From assembly GCA_016296885.1 (NCBI GenBank), contig JAEDHT010000043.1, positions 1 to 12,140 of the forward strand: a stretch of 12,140 bases of DNA. Reading direction: 5' to 3'. The translations under genes were made by a program, and so were the position numbers. Source of the stretch: Clostridiaceae bacterium (GTDB lineage: Bacteria > Bacillota > Clostridia > Oscillospirales > Acutalibacteraceae). The notes beneath the pieces are model-generated. The model had not been told where the DNA came from. It saw only the letters and a list, made by a program, of their open reading frames with translations, and ran no database searches. This document shows positions 6,957-12,140 of the stretch, in pieces (positions within the stretch are counted from its first letter, which is position 1; every line of letters starts with the position of its first letter).

Positions 6957-7643
6957 ATGGACAGAGATTTTTTGAAAGAAATGGCAAACAACAAAAAAGG
7001 TGTGCATATGACCGAAGAAGAGTTTTTTATGCAGATGAAAAACTTAAGAGGTTTTATGATGATTTATAGATGCGCCATACGAGAGGTTAAGACAAAGTTT
7101 GAGGTGCTTAACGAGGATTTATCTGTGATTCGCAAGCGAAATCCAATACAATTTATAGAATCTAGAGTAAAATCACCTGATAGTATTCTCAAAAAAATGA
7201 AAAGAAAGAATTTGCCTTACTCTATAGAAGCTATAGTGGATAATATCGATGATATAGCGGGTATTCGTGTTGTATGTGGCTTTATTGATGATATCTATGA
7301 AGTGGCACATATGCTTGAGATACAAGACGATATCACCGTGATTCAGGTGAAGGATTATATAAAAAATCCTAAGCCTAATGGCTATAGAAGCTATCATATG
7401 ATAGTAGAAATTCCCGTCTTCTTTGCAAATAGAAAGCAAAATGTCAGGGTAGAGGTGCAATTACGTACAATAGCTATGGACTTTTGGGCGAGCCTTGAGC
7501 ATCAGATGAGATATAAGGAGCATCAAAAGGTGAAAGATGCCAAAGAAATCTCATTAGAGCTGAAGCAATGCGCTGATATCATAGCTGAAACAGATAAAAA
7601 AATGCAGGATATAAACAATAAAATTGCAATGATTAATACATAA
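6957..7643 (+). CDS. relQ: Small alarmone synthetase (RelQ/YjbM-type GTP pyrophosphokinase)
   Basis: Transfers pyrophosphate from ATP to GTP/GDP to make (p)ppGpp, the stringent-response alarmone, in the cytoplasm. At 228 residues it contains only a RelA/SpoT synthetase domain, with no hydrolase, TGS or ACT domain, so it is a small alarmone synthetase rather than a bifunctional Rel. Landmarks: NPIQFIESRVKSPDSILKK (62-80), DIAGIRVVCGF (99-109), the substrate-binding PNGYRSYH (140-147), and VEVQLRTIAMDFWASLEHQ (165-183) with the metal-binding Glu166. The C-terminal helix is coiled-coil-like, as in the tetramer-forming RelQ proteins. The ~17-residue N-terminal extension before MTEEEF is slightly longer than in B. 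subtilis YjbM; the start is supported by CGAGGTTGG upstream. No terminator separates it from the next gene (53 bp), so it likely leads a three-gene operon. Confidence 0.93.
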   Translation: MDRDFLKEMANNKKGVHMTEEEFFMQMKNLRGFMMIYRCAIREVKTKFEVLNEDLSVIRKRNPIQFIESRVKSPDSILKKMKRKNLPYSIEAIVDNIDDIAGIRVVCGFIDDIYEVAHMLEIQDDITVIQVKDYIKNPKPNGYRSYHMIVEIPVFFANRKQNVRVEVQLRTIAMDFWASLEHQMRYKEHQKVKDAKEISLELKQCADIIAETDKKMQDINNKIAMINT

Positions 7644-7696
7644 TTATCTTTAAACAAGCATAAACATTAATATTCTTTTGTATAGGAGGAATATTG

Positions 7697-8182
7697 ATGT
7701 TTATTGTTTCTTTAAAAGCGACAAAGAAAAAGGTTTTTATTGCTGTATGCACGCTGGTGATGGTGCTTACAGTAATAGTTTCCGTAGGCTCAGCAAGACT
7801 AAACAAGACGAGTATTACAGCTCATTGTGAGCGTGGCGACTATCAGCTTTCCGCATCAGATAATGCAGAGAGATTGCAGTTTTTGGGTCAGTTTGGCTGG
7901 AGAACAGAAAGCGAGCCTTGTGCACACAAAACCATAACGATACCAGAGCAGTTTAATGCTGCTTATGAAAAATACAACGAGATACAAAAGGAACAAGGAC
8001 TTGATCTAAAAAAATATGCCGGCAAGGTGTGTGATAGCTATACATATCAGGTCATGAATTACCCGAATGATAAAAATGTGCATGCAAATCTTATAGTATA
8101 TGACGGATGCGTAATCGGCGGAGATGTATGCAGTGCCGAGCTTGATGGATTTATGCAAGGATTTTTTAAGGATGTAAAATGA
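7697..8182 (+). CDS. DUF4830-domain membrane-anchored protein
   Basis: Function unknown. ATG 7697 (161 residues) is chosen because AGGAGG at 7684-7689 lies 7 nt upstream; the in-frame TTG three bases earlier is not needed. The product has a positively charged start, one membrane segment (about 13-32, probably an uncleaved anchor), then an extracytoplasmic domain. That domain matches my recollection of DUF4830: NAERLQFLGQFGW (56-68), TIPEQFNAAYEKYNEIQK (81-98), LDLKKYAGK (102-110), YTYQVMNYP (115-123) and NLIVYDGCVIGGDVCS (131-146). It ends inside the start of the pseudouridine synthase gene (ATGA overlap), so the two are translationally coupled, though no shared function is obvious. Cys at 44, 75, 112, 138 and 145 might form disulphides, which is speculation. 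Confidence 0.8.
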   Translation: MFIVSLKATKKKVFIAVCTLVMVLTVIVSVGSARLNKTSITAHCERGDYQLSASDNAERLQFLGQFGWRTESEPCAHKTITIPEQFNAAYEKYNEIQKEQGLDLKKYAGKVCDSYTYQVMNYPNDKNVHANLIVYDGCVIGGDVCSAELDGFMQGFFKDVK

Positions 8183-8901
8183 AAGAAAGAATAGATAAAA
8201 TACTCACAGAATATAATATATGCACTCGCAGTGAAGCAAAAAAACTGATAAAAGCAGGGTGTGTTATAGTAAATGATATTACTGTGAAAGATAGTAAAGA
8301 AAAATTTGATACTGAAATAGACATAATAACTGTGAATGGAAAAAGATTATCCGGAGAAAGAAACGTGTATATCATGATGAACAAGCCTCAGGGTGTTGTT
8401 AGTGCTACGCAGGACAACCTCTGTAAAACAGTGATAGATATACTCCCAGATGAGCTAAAACGCAAAGGGCTTTTTCCGGCAGGCAGACTAGATAAAGACA
8501 CCGAGGGCTTGATGCTGATTACAAATGATGGCGAGCTTGCACATAATATATTATCTCCAAACAAGCACGTGGATAAAAAATATTTTGCAAAAACTGATGT
8601 TGCCATCACTCAGGATATGATAAACTTATTTAAGGACGGTATAGTATTTTCAGATGGCACGAGATGTAAGCCTGCATTGCTAGAGGTGTGCGATAATGGT
8701 TGTTACGTGACGATATGTGAGGGTAAGTTTCATCAGGTTAAGAAGATGCTGGCTTGTGTGGGAGCAAAGGTGCTTTATCTCAAGCGATTGCAGATAGGTG
8801 GACTCATACTTGACGATAAACTAATGCCTGGTGAATGTCGCTTAATCAGCCAGGATGAGATTAAGTTGTTGTTTTTAAACAAAAATAAGACTATTTGTTA
8901 A
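8179..8901 (+). CDS. rsuA: RsuA-family rRNA pseudouridine synthase
   Basis: Converts a specific uridine in rRNA to pseudouridine; the RsuA group targets U516 of 16S rRNA, while RluB/E/F relatives target 23S rRNA. The 240-residue product has an N-terminal S4 RNA-binding domain (about 2-55, RIDKILTEYNICTRSEAKKL), then the synthase domain with YIMMNKPQGVVSA (64-76). The catalytic aspartate is Asp105 in AGRLDKDTEGLMLITNDG (101-118), and motif III lies near GKFHQVKKMLACVG. The size and the short S4-plus-synthase layout favour RsuA over RluB, but the target base cannot be proven from sequence. Its start overlaps the preceding stop (ATGA), with AAGGATG as ribosome site. No GC-rich hairpin follows the stop. 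Confidence 0.9.
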   Translation: MKERIDKILTEYNICTRSEAKKLIKAGCVIVNDITVKDSKEKFDTEIDIITVNGKRLSGERNVYIMMNKPQGVVSATQDNLCKTVIDILPDELKRKGLFPAGRLDKDTEGLMLITNDGELAHNILSPNKHVDKKYFAKTDVAITQDMINLFKDGIVFSDGTRCKPALLEVCDNGCYVTICEGKFHQVKKMLACVGAKVLYLKRLQIGGLILDDKLMPGECRLISQDEIKLLFLNKNKTIC

Positions 8902-8971
8902 TAAAAAATTTTTTTCATGGGTAATTTATATAAATATTTATTTAATCTTTAGTTAAAATGGAAATAGATAT

Positions 8972-9001
8972 TTGACTCTGTGTGTGCTATATTAATATAG
9001 T
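8972..9001 (+). promoter_or_regulatory. Probable promoter for the msmX/ugpC-type gene
   Basis: TTGACT (8972-8977), 18 bp, then TATAGT (8996-9001); an overlapping TATATT at 8988-8993 with TGC before it is an alternative -10. It lies about 40 bp before the start codon. The spacing is acceptable but several AT-rich hexamers compete, so the exact element is uncertain. Confidence 0.5.
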
Positions 9002-9041
9002 AGTTGGAGAATAATTTTCCGTTTTACAGGAGGTAATAATC

Positions 9042-10154
9042 ATGGCAAATGTTACTCTTAAGAATATATACAAGATATACGATGGTGACGTTGTTGCTGT
9101 TTCGGATTTTAATCTTGATATTGAAGACAAGGAGTTTATCATTCTTGTAGGTCCTTCAGGCTGTGGTAAGTCTACTACATTGAGAATGATAGCCGGACTT
9201 GAAGATATCAGCAAGGGTGAGCTTTATATTGGCGAAACTCTGGTGAATGACGTAGCACCAAAGGACAGAGATATAGCAATGGTTTTCCAGAACTATGCGT
9301 TGTATCCTCATATGTCCGTTTATGAAAATATGGCATTTAGCTTGAAATTAAGAAAATTCCCTAAGGAAGAGATAAGAAGTAGAGTTGTAGAGGCTGCAAG
9401 AATTCTTGGTATAGAAGAATTGCTCGAAAGAAAGCCAAAGGCTCTCTCAGGTGGTCAGAGACAGCGTGTAGCACTTGGTCGTGCTATCGTTCGTAATCCT
9501 AAGGTTTTCCTTCTTGACGAACCACTATCTAATCTAGATGCTAAACTCAGAGCACAGATGCGCACAGAGATTTCTAAGCTATATCAGAAGCTAGGAACAA
9601 CATTTATATATGTTACTCATGACCAAACTGAAGCTATGACAATGGGTACAAGAATCGTTGTTATGAACCGTGGTTTTGTTCAGCAGGTAGACACACCACA
9701 ACATCTTTATGATATGCCTTGCAACAAGTTTGTGGCTGGCTTCATTGGTTCACCTCAAATGAACTTTATCAAGGCTAAGATTTCAAAGAAAAACAATGAT
9801 TTTTATATTGATTTTGATAAATATAGCTTGCGTTTGCCGGAGTCTAAATCAGCTGATGGCAAGCTGGATGCATATGTAGGTAAGAACGTTACATTTGGTA
9901 TTCGTCCTGAGCACGTGCATGATGAGCCTGATTTTATCGCAAATAATGCAGAAGGTGTGGTTGAAGCTACTGTAGATGTAACAGAGCTTATGGGAGCTGA
10001 GATTTATCTCTACCTGAGCATTGGTGCTAACGCAGTGACAGCCAGAGTAGAGCCTACATCAACTGCTAAACCAGGAGATAGCATTAAGGTTGCATTTGAT
10101 ATGAATAAAATTCATATCTTCGATGATGAGACCGAGCGTGCAATCACAAACTGA
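9042..10154 (+). CDS. ugpC: Sugar ABC transporter ATPase, MsmX/UgpC type
   Basis: Cytoplasmic ATP-hydrolysing subunit that powers carbohydrate ABC importers (CUT1 class). The 370-residue length and order fit: Walker A GPSGCGKST (37-45), Q-loop Gln83 in VFQNYALYPHMSV, signature LSGGQRQR (135-142), Walker B VFLLDEP with Glu160 (155-161), D-loop SNLDAKLR, H-loop His193 in VTHDQTEAM. These are followed by OBD/TOBE-type regulatory segments (about 235-365), with the conserved FIGSPQMNF and FGIRPEH. No permease or sugar-binding protein is next to it. In Bacillota such lone ATPases (MsmX, MsmK) serve several transporters at once, so this is probably a shared energiser. A full AGGAGGT ribosome site precedes the ATG by 7 nt, suggesting high expression. 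It has its own promoter and strong terminator, hence monocistronic. Confidence 0.93.
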   Translation: MANVTLKNIYKIYDGDVVAVSDFNLDIEDKEFIILVGPSGCGKSTTLRMIAGLEDISKGELYIGETLVNDVAPKDRDIAMVFQNYALYPHMSVYENMAFSLKLRKFPKEEIRSRVVEAARILGIEELLERKPKALSGGQRQRVALGRAIVRNPKVFLLDEPLSNLDAKLRAQMRTEISKLYQKLGTTFIYVTHDQTEAMTMGTRIVVMNRGFVQQVDTPQHLYDMPCNKFVAGFIGSPQMNFIKAKISKKNNDFYIDFDKYSLRLPESKSADGKLDAYVGKNVTFGIRPEHVHDEPDFIANNAEGVVEATVDVTELMGAEIYLYLSIGANAVTARVEPTSTAKPGDSIKVAFDMNKIHIFDDETERAITN

Positions 10155-10187
10155 TATTTTTCAGTGTAATTATGATGATCTAAAAAT

Positions 10188-10216
10188 GGGAACGGACAGT
10201 GTTCGTTCCCTTTTTT
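10188..10216 (+). terminator. Rho-independent terminator after the sugar ATPase gene
   Basis: GGGAACG (10188-10194) pairs with CGTTCCC (10204-10210). The stem can extend inward by GAC/GTT with one G-T wobble around an AGT loop, and six T's follow directly (10211-10216). The ribosome site of the next gene begins only about 10 nt after the T-run. Confidence 0.92.
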
Positions 10217-10239
10217 AAGTGAACAGGGAGGAGATAAAC

Positions 10240-11460
10240 ATGGCAGGAAAGATTGATCAAGCGACAAAAAAAGCAATAATTGTCAAAACTATTGTTGGCG
10301 TAGTGTTTTTTGCAGCACTTATTATCCTAGTAGTCTTTTTGAATTACGACAGGTTTACGTATGAAGAGACAGAAAATCATATGACCGAGTATGAAAAAAT
10401 AAAAGTTGTTAGAATAGTGGAAGAAAATATTTATCCTAACGAAAAATATGAAGATACCATAGTAGGTAAGCAGATCGTAGAAATAGAAATTCTCACCGGT
10501 AGATACAAGGGTGATGTAATGACTATAGAAAGCTATTCCAGTCCACTCAACTATAATATTATAGTTGACGAGGGTGATGTGATGTATGGCAGAGTTTACA
10601 CTGTGACAGATAACGAAGGTAAAACGAGTGTGAGTGTGAACCTTTATAGTCATAACAGATTGGCTGTGCTGTTGGGATTGACGATACTCTTTGTCGCACT
10701 GACAATTATAATCGGTGGTAAAAGAGGCTTGATGTCTATCTTGGGACTAGCATTTACTATAATGTCTATTTTCTTTGTGCTTGTGCCACTTGTGCTAAGA
10801 GGTTTTTATGCTATACCTACAACTATTGCTATTTTAACGGTTTCTACTATTGTATGCTTCTATTTGCTCGGAGGATGGCAGATAAAGATAATCAGTGCTG
10901 TGTTGGCCACAGTGGGCGGTGTGGTAATATCCGGTTTGCTGGCAACTATTGCAGGTAATCTGTGCCGTATCAGCGGTAACAATATGGATGAGGCGGAGTC
11001 ACTTTACCTTTATGCAGATAATTATATAAATGTTAAAGGTCTATTTATAAGCGGAATTCTTATAGCAGCTGTGGGTGCTATAATGGACGTTGCTATGAGC
11101 ATATCGTCATCCATAGACGAGCTTTACACAATAGATCCAACACTTACATCACGTCAGCTTTTTAAATCAGGTATGAACATTGGTAGAGATGCGATGGGTA
11201 CCATGACAAACACACTTATACTTGCCTTTGCCGGTAGTTATCTCAATATAATTATTTTTGTTTATCAGATAAATGCGAATGCAAACTATATCTTCAACGA
11301 CAGCAATATTGCGATTGAGGTAATAACGGGAATTGGAGGCAGTATTGGCATAATAGCAACTGTGCCACTAGTAGCATTTATAAGTTCTGTATTAACAGTA
11401 AAAATAAAAGGTAAAAAGAACAAGAGAATAAGTTCAGCAAAAAGGGGCGATAAGCAATGA
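10240..11460 (+). CDS. YibE/F-family membrane protein
   Basis: Integral membrane protein of the YibE/F family, of unproven function; transport has been suggested for relatives. ATG 10240 (406 residues) is chosen because GGAGGAG at 10227-10233 lies 6 nt before it; an in-frame GTG at 10219 touches the terminator T-run. After one N-terminal segment (about 13-34) comes a ~105-residue soluble, probably extracytoplasmic domain (35-140) with IYPNEKYEDTIVGKQIVEIE and VDEGDVMYGRVY. Seven or so membrane segments follow (about 141-390), carrying family motifs IIGGKRGLMSILGL (157-170), GILIAAVGAIMDVAMSISSS (272-291), and GMNIGRDAMGTMTNTLILAFAG (311-332). A basic tail ends the protein. The last bases overlap the start of maf (ATGA). 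No promoter is visible between the upstream terminator and this gene. Confidence 0.88.
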   Translation: MAGKIDQATKKAIIVKTIVGVVFFAALIILVVFLNYDRFTYEETENHMTEYEKIKVVRIVEENIYPNEKYEDTIVGKQIVEIEILTGRYKGDVMTIESYSSPLNYNIIVDEGDVMYGRVYTVTDNEGKTSVSVNLYSHNRLAVLLGLTILFVALTIIIGGKRGLMSILGLAFTIMSIFFVLVPLVLRGFYAIPTTIAILTVSTIVCFYLLGGWQIKIISAVLATVGGVVISGLLATIAGNLCRISGNNMDEAESLYLYADNYINVKGLFISGILIAAVGAIMDVAMSISSSIDELYTIDPTLTSRQLFKSGMNIGRDAMGTMTNTLILAFAGSYLNIIIFVYQINANANYIFNDSNIAIEVITGIGGSIGIIATVPLVAFISSVLTVKIKGKKNKRISSAKRGDKQ

Positions 11461-12017
11461 ATATAATACTTGCATCAAAATCCCCCAGACGAATAGAATT
11501 GCTCAAAAATATAGTGGATTCGTTTGAGATAATGCCTGCAAACATTGATGAAGATGACATAACAAGCCCAAATATTGAGAATATACCGCAGTTATTGGCT
11601 GTTAATAAAGCGAGGCATATTGCAGATAGCCACAGCAATGCTCTTGTTATTGGCTGTGATACAGGCGTATTTATAGATGGCAAAATGCTTGGTAAACCAA
11701 AAAGTGAGGTAGAGGCATTTGAAATGTTGGCTACATTATCCGGAAGAACCCACAAGGTAATAACAGGCTGTGCAATAATCTTTAATGGTGAAATAATTGA
11801 ATTTTCAGAGGAGACGGATGTCACCTTCACATTGCTTGATGAAGATAATATACGCAAGTATATATCTTATGGAGAGTGTATGGATAAGGCGGGCGCCTAT
11901 GGCATACAAGGCAAAGGATCGATGCTTGTAGAGAAGATAAATGGCGATTTTTACAATGTTATGGGTTTGCCGGTGTGTAGGCTTGCAAAGGAAATGAGAA
12001 AATTTTTAGACGTCTAA
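11457..12017 (+). CDS. maf: Maf-family nucleoside triphosphate pyrophosphatase
   Basis: Hydrolyses non-canonical or excess pyrimidine nucleotides (dTTP/UTP type by family) to the monophosphate; B. subtilis Maf also affects septum formation. The 186-residue product opens with the diagnostic ILASKSPRRIELL (4-16). Other conserved sites are Lys51 (NKAR), the catalytic Asp68 in VIGCDTGV, LGKPKSEVEA (78-87), LSGRTHKVITG (94-104) and DKAGAYGIQGKG (143-154). The usual ADTVV core reads CDTGV here, a substitution on both sides of the catalytic Asp-Thr that may affect substrate choice. The C-terminus YNVMGLPV is typical. The start overlaps the YibE/F stop by 4 bp, so translation is coupled. Confidence 0.93.
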   Translation: MNIILASKSPRRIELLKNIVDSFEIMPANIDEDDITSPNIENIPQLLAVNKARHIADSHSNALVIGCDTGVFIDGKMLGKPKSEVEAFEMLATLSGRTHKVITGCAIIFNGEIIEFSEETDVTFTLLDEDNIRKYISYGECMDKAGAYGIQGKGSMLVEKINGDFYNVMGLPVCRLAKEMRKFLDV

Positions 12018-12058
12018 AGGTAATGAACCAGCATAAAAATAAATATTAGTTAATAACA

Positions 12059-12092
12059 AAAGGCGATGCATTATGTAGGGTGCATCGCCTTT
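12059..12092 (+). terminator. Hairpin/terminator after maf
   Basis: AAAGGCGATGCA (12059-12070) pairs perfectly with TGCATCGCCTTT (12081-12092) around a 10-nt loop, 41 bp after the maf stop. The T-run is interrupted after TTTGTT, exactly where the putative group II intron begins. The original terminator may have been split by the intron, with the rest of the T-tract beyond the intron's far end. Confidence 0.75.
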
Positions 12093-12095
12093 GTT

Positions 12096-12140
12096 GTATG
12101 ACGGGCATATCAATGCTCTGTGGTGAAAGTCCACCGAGGC
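12096..12140 (+). mobile_element. Putative class C group II intron, 5' end (runs off window)
   Basis: The sequence from GTATG (12096) reads GACGGGCAT, then GTGGTGAAAGTCCACC (12120-12135) forming a GUGG/CCAC hairpin. This parallels the 5' end of the Oceanobacillus iheyensis class C group II intron as I remember it: GTGTG, CCGGCAT, then a GGGTGAGAGTCCC hairpin at about the same spacing. Class C introns typically insert just after terminator hairpins, as here. Only about 45 nt are present, so the reverse transcriptase and catalytic domain V cannot be seen. GTATG differs from the GTGYG consensus at one base. Confidence 0.6.

Noticed and set aside
8902..8925. A/T palindrome after rsuA as a terminator
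   Set aside because: It is only A-tract/T-tract symmetry without a loop or GC stem; not a credible intrinsic terminator.
10219..10239. GTG start giving a seven-residue longer YibE/F protein
   Set aside because: It begins at the end of the terminator T-run and its coding bases are themselves the ribosome site for the ATG at 10240.

Overview
The window is an AT-rich stretch of chromosome that looks like a spore-forming member of the Clostridia (Bacillota), probably a Ruminococcus/Oscillospirales-like gut anaerobe. The clearest signs are a sigma-K gene, strong AGGAGG-type ribosome binding sites, a stand-alone MsmX/UgpC-type sugar-transport ATPase, and a palindromic repeat of a kind I associate with gut Clostridia. 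The lineage is inferred from gene content and was not tested by any search.

Layout. 1-601: the 3' remnant of an IS30-family transposase, whose last codons run into a compact, strongly palindromic ~131 bp repeat. 602-2347 (-): pyruvate kinase with the extra C-terminal PEP-utiliser domain. A short divergent promoter region with an 11-bp inverted repeat (2383-2416) separates it from a metal (zinc/manganese) ABC permease (2480-3304, +) that has no ATPase or binding protein beside it. 3452-3691 (-): a small, extremely Asn/Gln/Ser-rich protein gene with a near-perfect Shine-Dalgarno. 3758-5972 (+): two overlapping RNA methyltransferases, an RsmF-type m5C enzyme and KsgA/RsmA. 6048-6740 (-): sigma-K with an N-terminal pro-sequence, convergent with ksgA across a bidirectional terminator. 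6957-8901 (+): a probable operon of a RelQ-type (p)ppGpp synthetase, a DUF4830 membrane-anchored protein and an RsuA-family pseudouridine synthase. 9042-10154 (+): the MsmX/UgpC-type ATPase, ended by a strong terminator. 10240-12017 (+): a YibE/F-family membrane protein overlapping a Maf nucleotide pyrophosphatase. 12059-12092 is a hairpin, and immediately after it the sequence becomes what looks like the 5' end of a class C group II intron running off the window.

Together these are mostly housekeeping genes: glycolysis, ribosome maturation by three rRNA-modifying enzymes, alarmone synthesis, sugar import and sporulation control. Mobile DNA sits at both edges. No CRISPR array, defence cassette, tRNA or rRNA gene is visible. 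The least explained items are the N/Q-rich gene, the palindromic repeat fused to the transposase remnant, the operator-like palindrome at 2383-2416, and the intron boundary at the right edge.
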